DNA from: Macrotrachela quadricornifera
Taxonomy: Eukaryota; Rotifera; Eurotatoria; Philodinida; Philodinidae
Assembly (NCBI GenBank): GCA_022393335.1
Contig: JAJEKB010021802.1
Span: forward strand, 296,352 to 360,351
Direction: 5' to 3'
Length of the DNA: 64,000 nt
In this document: piece by piece, positions 10,166-22,887 of the stretch
Position numbering within the stretch: the stretch's first letter is position 1
Layout of the letters: every line of letters starts with the position of its first letter
Notes under the pieces: model-generated
Seen by the model: the letters and a program-made list of their open reading frames with translations, nothing else
What the model was told of the DNA's origin: nothing
The model's database searches: none
Translations under genes and position numbers: made by a program

Positions 10166-12223
10166 ATGGCTGCCAATATTATTACTCCAACACTTTATAC
10201 ACTTCCAACCGAACTTATCTATCGTATTTTAGATATTCTTGATAACGAAACTATTCTATTTTCATTTTCTAATGTTTGTAAACGATTTCATACAATTAGT
10301 AAAACATTTAATGGATATAAATTAAATTTTCAATCTATATCAAAACCATGTTTTCATTCAATTTGTCATTTAATACATCCAAAAAATATTGTTTCATTAA
10401 CACTATCAAATGATAATAAAACACCAGAACAAATTAAATGGTTTCTTTCTATTTATCATATTGAACAATTTATTAATTTACATTCATTAACACTTATTCA
10501 AATAGAAGAAGAACATTTTCATACTATTTTCGAGTGTAATAATATTACATCTTCACTTCATTCATTATCAATTATTTTTCGAAATAATTATGTTAATGAT
10601 TCGAAAACATTACCATTAGTGTCTTCAATAATTTCTAATATAAATCTTCGACATTTCGACTTTGCTTTATTACCAAGTAAAATCAATGATTTATCATGGC
10701 CTAATTATTGTTCACTTCAATCTTTAATAATATATAATCGTATAAGTTACGAGCAATTTTGTACAATACTTTCTTATTCATTACAATTAAAAAAATTTGT
10801 TTTACAAGATTGTATTATAGAAGATTCAACTGATAATAATTCTTTAATTTCTTATCCACAATTAATTTCATTTACTTTAGAGGATAGTGAATTAGATTTG
10901 GATCAATGTGAATTAATATTATCTTTAATACCTTCATTAGAACATTTTTATATAGTTGGAGGAAAAAATTTATATGATGGTTCTCGATGGGAACAATTTA
11001 TTCGAACAAAATTATTAAAATTAAATAAATTTCAATTTGCTTTTTGTGGTAACACTGATATTTTATTGAAAGATTCAAGTCAAATTGATTCTTTGATAAG
11101 TAATTTTCAAACACCATTTTGGCTTGAAATTAAACATTGGTTTGTTGTTTGTTATTATTTTAAAGATTCAACTACTTTTAGTCTTTATTCATTACCTATA
11201 TGTAAATCAAATGTAAGATTTTGTCCTCCACAAGATAAAATTTCATGTTCAACTTATCATGATCTAAATATTGATGTAACAATGACGGATAATGTACATG
11301 AAATGCAATTAAATTTAACTAATTTAATGGCTAATATTGATGAAAATTCAAAGGTATCTATATACATTTGTAATATTAATTTATCTTAATGGGTAGTAAT
11401 AGCCTTTTCTTTTTCTTTGTTCATTGCTAATCCTAAAACAGTTGAGACTCAACAATTCAGAATACATTATGACTACGAACGTCCATCTATTGTAGGTATT
11501 GAAAGCGAAAGAAAAATCGAATAAAATAGAAGAATAATGAATAAAAATTAATTGTAATCTAATGTAAATAGATTTGAGAGAAAAACAGCAAGAATTCTTT
11601 AGATTAAACGTAGTGAGTAAAGCTTAAAACACAATAAAATAGTAATTTTCAGATTCGAAAATAAAAGAGATTATCGTTTCCATATCTAAATCTTTAAAAT
11701 TAATCAATTCTTTATATAGAGTACATCGTTAATTTATCCTTTCTTCCGCAAATTAAACAAACTCTTGCTTTGTATTGATAATGAATGGCCTATTGGTTCA
11801 ATCGAATGTCTTTCAATATTTATTAACTTACCATGTATTGTCGAATTATCAATTAGTATTGATTTTGATCCAAAATCTATTTCAAATAAACTTACGAATA
11901 TTACTAATTTACTTAAACAAACGTTTAATTTACATTCTCTGACAATTGATAGTTCATCAGCAAATGCAGAAAATATTTGTTCATTAGTACCTAATCATAT
12001 AAAACATTTACAAGTATCAGTTAAATACACGAATGATATAAAATTGATTATTGAACAATTGAAGCATTTGTCGAGTATTACATTTGAAGTTTTTTATGAT
12101 TCAAAATTTCTATCAACGGAATTTTTAACATGGCTTATGGAAGAAAGAAACAAATCAACATATAGGCATGATAATATGTTTTTCAGTATTTGGTTCGACA
12201 AAGTTAAAAGTGAGACAAATTAA
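10166..12223 (+). CDS. F-box / leucine-rich-like protein, two exons
   Basis: Residues 12-45 form an F-box (LPTELIYRIL core, then KRFHTIS), the module that binds Skp1 in SCF ubiquitin ligases. It is followed by long, leucine-rich, irregular repeats of the kind used to choose a target. The plain frame stops at 11389, but a good donor (AAG|GTATCT, exon end 11353) and acceptor (TATATAG|AG, exon start 11720) join in phase 0 to a second coding exon ending at 12223. That exon carries the rest of the leucine-rich region and a terminal EFLTWLMEERNK segment. The joined product is about 564 residues. The 366-nt intron is long compared with others in this window. Alternatively the gene ends at 11389 and the downstream exon is a separated fragment, but the matching phase argues against it. 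Large F-box families are expected in this type of genome. The target is unknown. Confidence 0.7.
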
Positions 12224-13079
12224 AACATGTTATGGATCTGATGTATAGTCAGAAATAAATGAATTTTTTCTAAATAAATTTTTGAAATGATGATCTAAAA
12301 ATTATGCTGATATTGTGGTTTAAGATTGCAAAAGGGATTCAAAAACATAAAATTGTAATTAATCACTATAATTTATTAAAATACAATTGATTACTCAAAA
12401 CAATTGATAATAGAACTTATCACTATTGGGTATTCTAATGACAGTGATATCATATTCTTAGCTGAGCTCAAAGGCAAATTTGATTCAGCCAAATTTGTCG
12501 CACACAAAATTGTGATTATGTTGTTCAGAAGGTAACATATGTGGGATAGTCGATGGAAATAACTCAGACATTTCATACATTTTAGTGTAAACGCCTATTG
12601 ATTTATAATGCGTTAGAAGTTTCTTGAGAATTTCTATCTATACATGAAATTGAAATTGATGACAACGACAAATAAAATTGGAACAATCAAACTGAATATG
12701 TATAATAAAAAAATCTTAAAAATGGCTTAATCAACACGGTAGAAAATTAGATTTCACTTAGAATTTTGCATCAACTAATTAGTTAGACATAGTATTCGAA
12801 ATAAAATATTGTTACATGATACTCTACAAATGTAAGGTTTCTTCATTGACCTCAATATATAAGTAATCATGAAATATATCTTTGGACAAATTGAAAAACC
12901 AAAAGGTTAGAATTGAGAAATACGGACTCGACTTTTATTAACTTTATAAATTAATCGGTTGTTCATTTATACCTTCTGAAAAATAGGTTAGTAACAAGTT
13001 ATGGTAGTAGAAAGAATAGTTCACTCGAGTTCATACATAAAAAAGTGTTTTGTTAAGATCATGTGATACATAGAGACAT
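12224..13079. other. Intergenic between convergent genes
   Basis: This is the 3' side of both the F-box gene (plus) and the nitrate reductase gene (minus). It is AT-rich with no coding signal and would contain both polyadenylation regions. Confidence 0.4.
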
Positions 13080-15665
13080 TTAAAAAGAAACAAATTGATT
13101 ATCCACATCCCATCCAGTACTCTTTGCAATTTTATACACGGCATCCACCATTCCCGGGGGTCCACAACATAACAGCAAACCATCATGTGCATGTCCGACA
13201 TCAGGTTGAGAAATATGTCCACAAAGACCGGTCCATCCATTTATCGGTCGTGAAAGGCAATGGCGTAATCGATCTAAATCATCCAGTTCTTTACGTAGAA
13301 GAATGTCTTCTTCTGTCTTGTTACAATATATCACATCGCAATCGATGCCATCACTATGTGCATTTTGAAAAATTTGATAAATTGGAGTAATACCGCTCCC
13401 GCCTGCAATCATGGTCAGCTTTTCAACTTCATAAGTAACGCCCTTGATCAAAAAGACACCATCACCTTTGTATTCGACGTCTCCAAATGGTCCTTTGAAG
13501 TCAACAGTATCACCTTCCTTGAGCAAATCGAGACATGTTGACATTTTACCGGCAGATCGATCACCACAAGCCCTGTATATTTTCACAACTAAATCGAATT
13601 CTCCAAGCTTATTTGCTTCGGAAACAGGTGTAAATGATCTTATGACTTTTTCACCTGACGGAGAGATGCATCTCACAAACATATGTTTACCAGTTGGCAC
13701 TCCAAGTTTTTGATTAGAATGTTCTAATGCAAACGTTAATCGCACACTATCATGATTTAGTATTGTTTTTCTCTTTAAAGCAGCTGACGTCCATTGTTTT
13801 TGTCGAAGAAAAATGTCTCGTGGAGCATTTGTAGTTTCCTTATCCATCATAACGGTGCTCTTATTCGGATTTGTTTCAAGTACACCAATATGATACTTGA
13901 CTAACATAGCTTTGGCATCTTCGCTATGAATAGCCATAAAATCATCAGAAGCATCCGCTCCACTTGCTAAAATGATCGAATCTTTACCGCCAGGATGTTC
14001 TGACAGAAAATCAGAAGCGTTATACACATGACCATTAACGGCAAACCAAGTATCACCATCTTCATTATGTTTTGATAATTCTTCTTCAGTAATAATACGT
14101 GTGATAGTGTCATTAATCATCTTTATAGTAGGTAATGACTTATTTTCGGATCGACTTGTCGATACTATGCCGGAGCCCCAGAATCCATCCAAAAGATCAC
14201 CACCCTCAGCCTTCACTTTTTCCATCCAGCCACGTTTGGTCAAAACTGGTATAGTCGGATGATCAAATTTTAGACTGTTGGTATCTTGCAGATGAGTAAT
14301 AGTTACTCTATGCCAACAATTATTCAACATGCTAAGAACATTCCAGTACATATTTCGAGGCTGAACATTCATGCTTTCATCCATGGCTCGAACAACAATA
14401 TCCTTGGCTTGAGACAGTTCAATTATAGGAATTTCAATATTCCAGAAACACCAACAAAAGGAATGTTCTCTGTCTGCCATATCTAATTTTCCACCGAAGA
14501 GCTCAGGATAATGTTTAGCTTCTCTATAGCGATCTTCAGGATAATCAATCTTAGCCAATTTCCATGTTTGACCTTGGTTAAAAGAAATTTCGACTCTTCC
14601 AATTCGTACTCCTCCACCATTATAAGCATATCCTCGAACAGTATAAACGTTATCTTTTTCCACTTTAACAACTTCATCATGGGCCGGATAACATATAACA
14701 CTCTGCACATTGAGATTATGCAAAGCATATCGTTCGTCTTTATACCAGGATTTATCTTCAGCAGTTATTTCGGGTGTTATCATAGTTGGTAAAACTCGAT
14801 TATCATATATATGGTACCAATTATCGCTTGGCTTTTCAGTAATAATTAGCCGTTTTAACCATTTAACACTTCGTCCACCAATTTGTCCTGGTATAACAAC
14901 TCGTAAAGGACGGCCATGATCGGGTGTCAATGGTTCGCCATTCATTTTATGAGCTAGCATAACTCCCATAGCGGGATTCATCGCAGTTGAGAGTCGAATA
15001 CTTGTTCCATAATAACCATTCGGAAGCTTATCAGCACCTTCCATGCACATGTATCTTGCTTCACGCTTCGGTTTTGCAAGTTTAAGTACTTCATTGATCA
15101 GGACTCCAGTGAACAAAGCTGTACTAACTCCTGCACTTCCCCAATCAAATCCATTTCCTTTTCGTACTATATTTTGCTCTTTTCGTCGATTACCTGCGCA
15201 AACCATAGTTACAGGAATTGTTACTTGATTAAACGTCAAAATTTCGGAAAATGTCAGTGTTATCGGATTTTCGACCATTCCTTCAATACTAAATTCCCAT
15301 TGCAAAACATCAGAATCAAATACTTCTGGTACGGCCCCATGGTTTCGTACAAACCATAATTCAGTAGGCGTAAGAAATCCACTATCATATAAAGCACTCA
15401 ACGGTGCTTCGCAATTGAATGGATGAATTCCAGTTAGCCTAATTAATCGACTATCTCTGGGAACATGCGCATCTCGAGTCTTTTGATCACATTCCAATAC
15501 TTTTGTCGGCTTTTCAGTTTTTGCTGGTAAAGGAAATAAGACTGCTTCTGTAGAAGACTTCATTAAATTTGTTGTACCATCTATTTCGAGTCCTGAAGAT
15601 TTCAAAATAATGTTTTTTTGACTTGTTTTATTATTAGCTGGTATTTCGAGTGTCGAACTCGACAT
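13080..15665 (-). CDS. Eukaryotic assimilatory nitrate reductase, NAD(P)H type
   Basis: An 861-residue, uninterrupted nitrate reductase with all domains in the standard order, catalysing NAD(P)H-driven reduction of nitrate to nitrite in the cytosol. Residues about 70-300 form the molybdopterin domain (RNHG 107-110, molybdenum ligand Cys156 in VCAGNRRKEQ, GQIGGRSVKWLKR at 260-272), and about 300-460 the dimerisation domain. A cytochrome b5 domain (about 520-600) has heme ligands His557 (HPGG) and His580. The FAD domain contains RSFTPVS at 676-682. The NAD(P)H domain has GGSGITP at 755-761 and CGPPGM at 834-839. Nothing essential is missing, so it should be functional. Animals do not normally have this enzyme; it is known from fungi, plants and algae. 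No intron is present. Horizontal acquisition is inferred. Nitrite reductase and a nitrate transporter are not in the window. Confidence 0.95.
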   Translation of the reverse strand: MSSSTLEIPANNKTSQKNIILKSSGLEIDGTTNLMKSSTEAVLFPLPAKTEKPTKVLECDQKTRDAHVPRDSRLIRLTGIHPFNCEAPLSALYDSGFLTPTELWFVRNHGAVPEVFDSDVLQWEFSIEGMVENPITLTFSEILTFNQVTIPVTMVCAGNRRKEQNIVRKGNGFDWGSAGVSTALFTGVLINEVLKLAKPKREARYMCMEGADKLPNGYYGTSIRLSTAMNPAMGVMLAHKMNGEPLTPDHGRPLRVVIPGQIGGRSVKWLKRLIITEKPSDNWYHIYDNRVLPTMITPEITAEDKSWYKDERYALHNLNVQSVICYPAHDEVVKVEKDNVYTVRGYAYNGGGVRIGRVEISFNQGQTWKLAKIDYPEDRYREAKHYPELFGGKLDMADREHSFCWCFWNIEIPIIELSQAKDIVVRAMDESMNVQPRNMYWNVLSMLNNCWHRVTITHLQDTNSLKFDHPTIPVLTKRGWMEKVKAEGGDLLDGFWGSGIVSTSRSENKSLPTIKMINDTITRIITEEELSKHNEDGDTWFAVNGHVYNASDFLSEHPGGKDSIILASGADASDDFMAIHSEDAKAMLVKYHIGVLETNPNKSTVMMDKETTNAPRDIFLRQKQWTSAALKRKTILNHDSVRLTFALEHSNQKLGVPTGKHMFVRCISPSGEKVIRSFTPVSEANKLGEFDLVVKIYRACGDRSAGKMSTCLDLLKEGDTVDFKGPFGDVEYKGDGVFLIKGVTYEVEKLTMIAGGSGITPIYQIFQNAHSDGIDCDVIYCNKTEEDILLRKELDDLDRLRHCLSRPINGWTGLCGHISQPDVGHAHDGLLLCCGPPGMVDAVYKIAKSTGWDVDNQFVSF

Positions 15666-16149
15666 TATCTAGAATGAATAGAGTAAATACATCCGTTACT
15701 TCTTCCTGCTCTCTTTCTATTTAATATTAGTGAGCATGTGTTTTATACAATGAGTGGTTACCTACATCAAATGTTGTAATAGTATTTAAGATGAGTACTA
15801 TCATGGATTATAGTACTGAAAATCTAAGACCAATGGATCAAATTCACAGTAGTTTTAATGACCAGGTTGCTCGCTGGTACAACAAAAAATGAACTGCTCA
15901 ACGTCCAAATAGAGACGAACCAATACGTCATACATCTAAGTGTAAATGGATAAAAAAGTTTGGTTTTAATATGAGAACTGATCGGCATTCGATCACGTCT
16001 AGTCAAAATTAATAAAAGTTCCAATAATTTACAAAATTCGTTTTTGTCGATAAATTTCAGATACTAGAAATCTACTGAAGGAAGAGACATGGTTCTGGTC
16101 TAAACCAAACATATCCACTAGAATGGTATTACCTAGGTCAATCATTTCA
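15666..16149. other. Upstream region of nitrate reductase
   Basis: About 480 bases 5' of the nitrate reductase gene, before the next inverted repeat. It presumably contains the promoter. No GATA-type cluster or other specific regulatory site could be identified with confidence. Confidence 0.35.
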
Positions 16150-17830
16150 TCTTACAAATCATGCTGGAACCTTGAGGAAACGAGATATGAGCCATTCCAT
16201 GTCAGTCACGACCGGAGATACTCAACTGACATCCTTCGATTAGGCTGATTCTCACAAATGTGATAGAGGCAAGTGTTTGATGAGTTTTGGTGAAGGCCAA
16301 TTCAAAATATATTGAATCCTTTGCTTTTTATTCGAGTTTTACTGAAAACACCAAAAAACACTATAGAACTCATTTTATCAGGAACAATTTTTCCCTCGAC
16401 TGTAGTGAGAGTCATATGAAAAATATAGTTTGTGGATTTGTGTCAGGATCAAAGGTCAAAAAAACACTTACGTTGGAAGTTTTAAATACGTCGTCAAATC
16501 TTCCGCTACATGCTAATAGTGCCTGTAGACCCTCCACTCTTACTATACGGAAGTTCTCTTGAGTTCTCAAGTACTATTATATGAGGGTGCTCTTAGGTCG
16601 TGAAGTCCTACACGGTGATTTTGTTGATGGATATTGATGTACTATGTGGTGTAGAGGTACATAGGTCCGCTCGATGTATATCGTTGGAGTACCTTTACGT
16701 ATTTAAGTCTTATATGATGGGAACACCACTGCATGCTGAAATCCAGTATCGTAGGTAAAACTGTACGCACTGAGTTCCGACATTATGAAAAATGATGGAA
16801 ACATTTTAGTGGAGCATATTAGGACATATTGAAGAATGGATTGCCTCAACTCAGATTCTGTGATTGAGAAATACGTATCTAAAGTGTAGAAAACTCGGTA
16901 CAGTGGTGTGACCTAGTTGATCATCTGCATGCACGTTATTGGTTTCTAAACAGTTTTATGAGCATCAATCTGTGGTTACTTAGTTTTGCCTCCTAAGATA
17001 CACATAATGGTTGGATTTAAGTCGGAGATGTGGACGCTTTTGGTGGTGACCTCAGATAAAGAGATTCCCTCATTTTAAGAGTTTGATTGTTTTCTTTTTA
17101 TACTTAATTATGAGAATGATAACAGTACAGAAACTGATACAGGTACCAGTATGTGGTATTGTCAGTAGTTGTTTCGATAAAGTGGGCTAGCATATAAGTA
17201 CTTCTAATCCTTCAGTCGACGGTTGAGCGAGTCACAGCGGCGAGCGCTATTTGTTGTATAAAAGATCGGGCCATTGCGGAACGGCTTGTGTGCGTTTCAA
17301 GTTTATTTTTATGCCAGGTTGTAGACCAAAGTGTGAGTCTTTAAAACTGAATATTTCCATAAAAAAAACTAGGTGATTTCTGTGGAGAAAATTGAAATCA
17401 AAAAATGACTTTAAGTTTCATTTGCCCTGCATGAGTACGTTGCTCTAGAGAGATGTGCTGGTGCTCAAAACTTTAGATCTCTATCATTCTCTAAGTGGGA
17501 GATTTGAGGAGCAAAGTTGTTCAAAAAATTGATTTTTCCTCAAATCGTGAAATCAATAACATATCAACTACTCAATCATTTAAGCTGAAATTTATAGTAC
17601 GTGTAGAACTTAGTTAGGATTTTATTTACAAGAAATTTCAGTTCAGTCAGTTGATGTTTTTTATATAAAAAGCGAAAGATTCAATATATTTTGAATCGAC
17701 ATTCACCAAAAATCATCAAAACTTGCCTCTATCACATTTGTGAGAATCAGCTAAATCAAAGGATGTCGATTGAGCACTTTCAGTCGTGGCTCACAAGGAA
17801 TGACTTATATATACCAGTGAATTCTCGTCG
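16150..17830. mobile_element. Inverted-repeat element, about 1.7 kb
   Basis: The segment around 16197-16313 is the reverse complement of about 17680-17795. Both contain CTCTATCACATTTGTGAGAA or its complement, with only scattered mismatches, and a weaker match extends to about 16150 and 17830. The interior has no recognisable transposase. It carries an inverted copy of the 34-bp minisatellite and a GC-richer stretch near 17215-17300. It is probably a non-autonomous transposon. Its exact ends and target duplication could not be set. Confidence 0.7.
16560..16600 (-). repeat. Inverted copy of the 34-bp minisatellite unit
   Basis: The reverse complement of about 16566-16599 contains CTCATATAATAGTACTTGAG and GACCTAAGAG, exactly 34 bases per unit, matching the array at 1-375. 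Weaker related sequence continues to about 16720. It lies inside the inverted-repeat element. Confidence 0.65.
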
Positions 17831-19387
17831 TTTGCAAATACTAGAATTACAAAACCGGTGGAAAATCTACATGGAATATGAAAGCAGCTTTGCAACCGAA
17901 TTTATCCGTATCGGGATCAAAGATATCTGATTGCTTCCAGACACCGAAAAAAAAAGAATCATCCAGTATTTAGTAAGATCATTATCGGAACGATACGAGA
18001 TTCGAACGAAAATGATTGGAAATCACTATGTATCCTCGACGCAGATAGGTTTCGTAGGCATTATAATATTTTCCTAAGTGGATCCATTGACCATGGCTGA
18101 ATTTATCAAAAACTTCTTTCTCATTTTACATATTCTTTATATACTTTAATTTGAGTATTGAAAAGGATTTCTTCTAGACAATAAAAGTTTTGCAGGATCA
18201 GGGTAGAATTTCTATTGTTTTTTTAAATCTGTCTAGGCAAGCTAGGATCTCGAAAAGGCACGAATTCTATGAAAAAAGTGCCAAACGATTCAAATCTTTT
18301 GTTGATCGTTGGTTTGATGCAACTTACAGCCAAAACAACAGATTTCGTTGGTATTTTCTCACTGATTCTGGTATTTTAGAAAAAAGGATTCGTGAATATC
18401 GTATAAAAATGACATTGTAAATAGCTATTTTCTGCAAAAATTTCGTCAAAAACCAATCCCGACGGGAAACTCGAATTGTATGATTCATTTATTCATAAAA
18501 TTCATGCGCTGCCGAGATTTATGTCTCCATAAGTTTTGGAGGGAACTGTTGTCATATGAAACAGACAAAACTTTTCAATACTTTTTTGTACCGAATGGCG
18601 ACGAAACTAGCAACGATATTCCAAAAATGAAGCTTTTCACAAACAGGAAATACTTTAGCAACTAATTCAGTCGCAATCTTATAGAAAAAGCATACTTTTA
18701 CAAAATAAAATAGCCGAGATACCGATTTTGTAGAGTTGCTGAAGTTACTTGTCGAATATGCGTAATAAAAATCTAGTTTCCTTTAGCCGAGAACTCAGTT
18801 TCCAGGGATGATTGAATCCCAACGTCGTTTTCCAGAACTCAGAACTCGAACGGATTTCTGGTTTCAGGAAACTGATCTTCTGCCTATCAGGGGATTCAAA
18901 TCAGAGCAGGTTCCCCGTTCCTAGAAACTCGGCAACTCATAGTGACTTCTTCTGAAATGTTAGTTAAGTTATGCTCAGTCATTGACGTGTCTTAAAATGC
19001 ATAACAACGACTTTTCGACAAGTTTCGGGCTCATTGGGAATGGGATTCTAGGGAACGAGAAATCTTGACACTTCTAGTGTACACGCATATCTCATCGAAA
19101 CCTGTGTGGAGGATTTTCGATCATATTAACACCATATCTTATATGGCACACTTACGGCTGCAATCCGATGGCTGCATGGCGCTGTACTTACGCTATAAAC
19201 GGCTGTTAATGCACCGTTTTTTATCGTATGTGCTAGTGACGTACACTCTCTTGTACCATATACCACATTACCTTGTCATCGTAAACGATTGTTTACAATC
19301 ATAAACGACACCGTTTTCCATCGTATTCGCGCAAACCGATATGATGAATTTAAAATAAATAAAAAACTGTTTTAAAAGGTTCGTCAA
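17831..19387. other. Repeat-derived intergenic DNA, no gene supported
   Basis: Frames of 60-80 codons (for example 17691-17930 and 18190-18420) read like protein but match no family I know and have no clear start or splice sites. They may be pieces of an old transposon. The region 19130-19330 is rich in CGTAAACG-like words. Confidence 0.35.
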
Positions 19388-20482
19388 TGCGAATTTTGAG
19401 TGAAAAATTTGTTTTCTTTTTTATACCGTTTGATAAAGCTTGATTTACTGATCATGATAGACTGCTTTTTAGTCTCAACAAACATTTTCTTCCGCTTGAA
19501 AATTCAAAGTACTCGAAAGAAGCCGTTTTTCAAAATGTGCAAATTTTTCTATTTCATTCTTTTTTTCCACTTTCTAAGAATATTTTTTTTCGATTGAGCA
19601 CCCGAAACTGAATGTAAAAAGGTTCTGGAATTGACTAAAGATTCAAAATTCTATCGATGGTGACGCCTCGAATTGTGTCAGGTTTCCTCTGTAAAGGTTG
19701 ATTTCGTAGGCGTATCTAATTTTTCTACGTCAATGATAAAGCCAAATATTTTATTTCATTCGATTTATCACATGACTATGCAAAAACGTATGTATCTGTT
19801 ATTTTTCCTTTTCTTTTCTATATCACCTACGCAGTAAAAATCGATAAAATAACGCGTCATAACGCGTTAAAAGCGTATATTTTAACGCTAAAACACCAAT
19901 TTTTGTTTTCTGAGAAAAACAAGTTTGCAAGCATTATCATCTTTAGATTCGCAATTTTCTACACAAAAAATGATTTGTCCAATAACGTAATAAGCGCACA
20001 TTTTAACGCGTTATGACGCGCTACTTTATCGATTTTTACTGCGTAGGTGACAAAGAAAAAGAAAGGAGAAATAAGCGATGCATATGTTTTTGCATAGTCA
20101 TGAGATAAATCGAATGAAATAAAATATTTGGCTTTATCATTGACGTAGAAAAATTAGATACACCTACAAAATCAACCTTTATAGAGGAAACCTGATGCGA
20201 TTTGAGGTGCACCATCGATAGAATTTTGAATCTAAAATCAATTCAACAACTGTTTTATATTCAATTTTTGATGCTCAATCTAGGAAACATTTTCAGAAAC
20301 TGGAAAAAAGAATGAAATAGAAAAATTTGCACAATTTGAAAAACGACTTCTTTCGAGTACTTCGAATTTTCAAGCGGAAGAAAATATTTGTTGAGACTAA
20401 AAAGCAGTCTATCATGATCAGTAAATCAAGCTTTATCAAATGGTGTAAAAACAGAAAACAAATTTTTCACTCAAAATTCGCA
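19388..20482. mobile_element. Long foldback element, arms about 480 bp
   Basis: The left arm (19388-19872) and right arm (20001-20482) are reverse complements with roughly nine in ten bases matching by eye. They surround a spacer of about 130 bases. The ends read TGCGAATTTTGAGTGAAAAA and complement. The inner ends carry repeated AACGCGT/ACGCGTT words close to the centre. No coding frame is shared with a transposase. The DNA or its RNA could form a very long hairpin. Confidence 0.85.
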
Positions 20483-21877
20483 ACAACTACACTTACTATT
20501 TTATAGTATCAGATATAAATTGAACATAGATTTAAGGCATCTTTTAGATACGATGCATATACGAGATGGATATAGCGACCGTATGAAACACTGTCGCGAT
20601 ACGGTATAAGTACGGAGCGAATATGGCACGATATATCGTATATGACCATCGTTTACAGTCGTTTCCGTACCGGCCCAGCTGTGCCGTGTTGAAACATGGT
20701 CATTTTTATTTTTACGAGACTAATGCTTGTAAACCAACTCGGGTTTCATGAAGATCTCAAAAAGTAACTCCGAAAGTCTGCATCACTATACCATCTCATA
20801 ATGAAAATGTACAAGATTTTGCCATGTCTCAATCAAAAAGTTACAGAGGAAAGGGGCATTGCATACCAGTGGTTGCCCTTTTACCGAACTCAAATCCAGT
20901 CCTACTCTTGATACTCAAAGAAAATTTTCAATTTGCATCTGATAGTTGCTTTAAGACACATCCTCTATGTTTCTCAAGAAGTACTGATGGTGTTGTCATA
21001 ATAATCAAATCATAATAAGATCTTTCTCTCAGAGTAGTATCCCTAGAGCCGATTTCAAATCGGACCAGGTTCGAGATCAATCCGACGGGCTCTATTGACG
21101 AAAAACCTTTGGGCAAATCTTGTAATATATCATTATTCTCAGAGTACAATCTTTAGCGAAAGAAAGTAATTAAAATAGTGTCACTATGAGTTTCAGTTAT
21201 TACCTTAATTTGTATCATATTTTCAGAATCTCCATAAGCACCATGGTACCTTTTCAGCATCATCATATACTGTTTGATGCTGTGGGGCAGCACTTACTTC
21301 CTTATCAACTTCCTATATCATAAAGGCGACAGTGTGTAATCTTTTTTAAGCATAATACATTTATTGTTTTGCTAATTAAAGTCTGTCTTTTCTCAACATT
21401 GCAAAGTATTTTCTGTAGTTTTCTATAAAAATCTAAAAACTATAGGGGACGTCCTCTGAAAGAGAGTAGGTCGGCAGTAGTTACTTACGAGTACTGTTCG
21501 AAATAGTGTTTCTATTGCATTTTTATGGTATTTGCGACTAATAAATTGTCTATTTAAAGACATCAAAATATATATGCTTCGCGCAAATCTTACTGTATAC
21601 ATGAAATAATTTCAATATTCTCATACTGATAAAGAAAGAATAGTGTCGTAAATCAAATAATTACGCACAACAAATGAGAAGTGTGCTTTTTCTTTTCTGC
21701 TGACATTGACGTCATTTATGATACAGAACCTTTTATCAATTTTAGGCGAAAACAAAAAAGCCAATACTAATACCATTTAATACCAATACCTCAATGTCGT
21801 ATTGATATTGTAATTTGTCTATTTCGTTCTTTCGAATTTCTGTGAAACAATATTAGTGAGAAATCTTGAAGTATACA
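20483..21877. other. Intergenic, no gene seen
   Basis: It contains a short stretch rich in CG-containing words (20560-20690) resembling the left flank of the preceding foldback element. No supported coding region or RNA gene was found. Confidence 0.35.
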
Positions 21878-22887
21878 TCTAACGAGTGGGCCATAAAGAA
21901 TAAAGGTCTTCGTATTTTGACTATAACTTTTTTTCTTTTTGATCTTTAGAGTTGATTCTTTTTCCAAAAGATGCGCCGTTAAATTCTTTACAAAACCATG
22001 ATTAAACATACTTCTACAGTAAATTAAGGAAAAAAACAAACGAATATTATCCAACACATAAGAAGTACTCAACTTTCAAAACTAGCAGATGTCTCATGAG
22101 TGGCCAATATTGCTGTCTCTTTGTTTTTCGTAAAGATCGTTTATTTTAAAAGCAAATTATACGATAAGATGCAGCGTGAATAGCTCTACAATTTACATTG
22201 AAAATCTTGCTTTGTATACGCGCTTTTTGTTTCCAAAATGGACAAAATTTTGTGCGATCAAATTTCAACGTTATGAACAAGATCATTTTTTGGTCGCATA
22301 GAATTCTGTTTACTTTAAAAACAAAAGGTGCATATACACAAAATAAACTGTTCGCTGTAAATTGTAAAGCTTTGCAAGTTGTATCTTGTAGAATATTTTG
22401 TTTTCTTTTAATAAAACACATTAGGTGATTAAAAAGGCGAAATATGAAAAAATGGATTCGTATCGTACCAAAAAATGATCTTATTCACAGCGTGGAAAAT
22501 TGGTCGAGCAAAATTTTGTCAATCTTAAAAAGAAAGAGCGTGTATATAAAACAAAATTTTTAGTATAAATTGTAGAGCTTTTCACGTTGCATCTTATCGT
22601 ATAGTTTGCTTTTAAAATAAACGTAATATATGCTAAAAAAAGAGGTACAAACATCGGCCATTCCTTATAGAAGGCTTGTTGACTTTGAAAGTTGGGCACT
22701 TTTTGTGTGTTGGATAATATTCGTTTAATTTTTTTTCCTTAATTTACTATAGGAGTATGTTTGATTATGGTTTTGTAAAGAATTTAACGGCGCATCTTTT
22801 GGAAAAATAATCAACTCTAAAGATCAAAAAGAAAAAAGTCATAGTCAAAATAAGAAGCCCTTTATTCTTTGTGGTCCATCTGTTAGA
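21878..22887. mobile_element. Nested foldback element, about 1.0 kb
   Basis: The outer arms (about 21878-22060 and 22705-22887) are inverted repeats at about 90% identity; both carry AACGGCGCATCTTTTGGAAA or its complement. Inside, a second inverted pair (about 22135-22275 and 22470-22625) carries a motif with GTAGAGCT, GATGCA and ACAAAATTTTGT. The latter motif recurs in the element at 27593-28241, so the two share a family. No transposase is seen. Confidence 0.8.

Noticed and set aside
17691..18420. Protein-like frames rich in charged residues (79 and 76 codons)
   Set aside because: They may be remnants of a transposon, but I cannot match any family, and the first overlaps an inverted-repeat arm.
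19090..20700. CGTAAACG-rich flanks on both sides of the 19388-20482 foldback, possibly an outer inverted repeat
   Set aside because: Both sides share words such as TATGGCAC and ATCGTTTAC but I could not align them in order, so they are not reported as arms.
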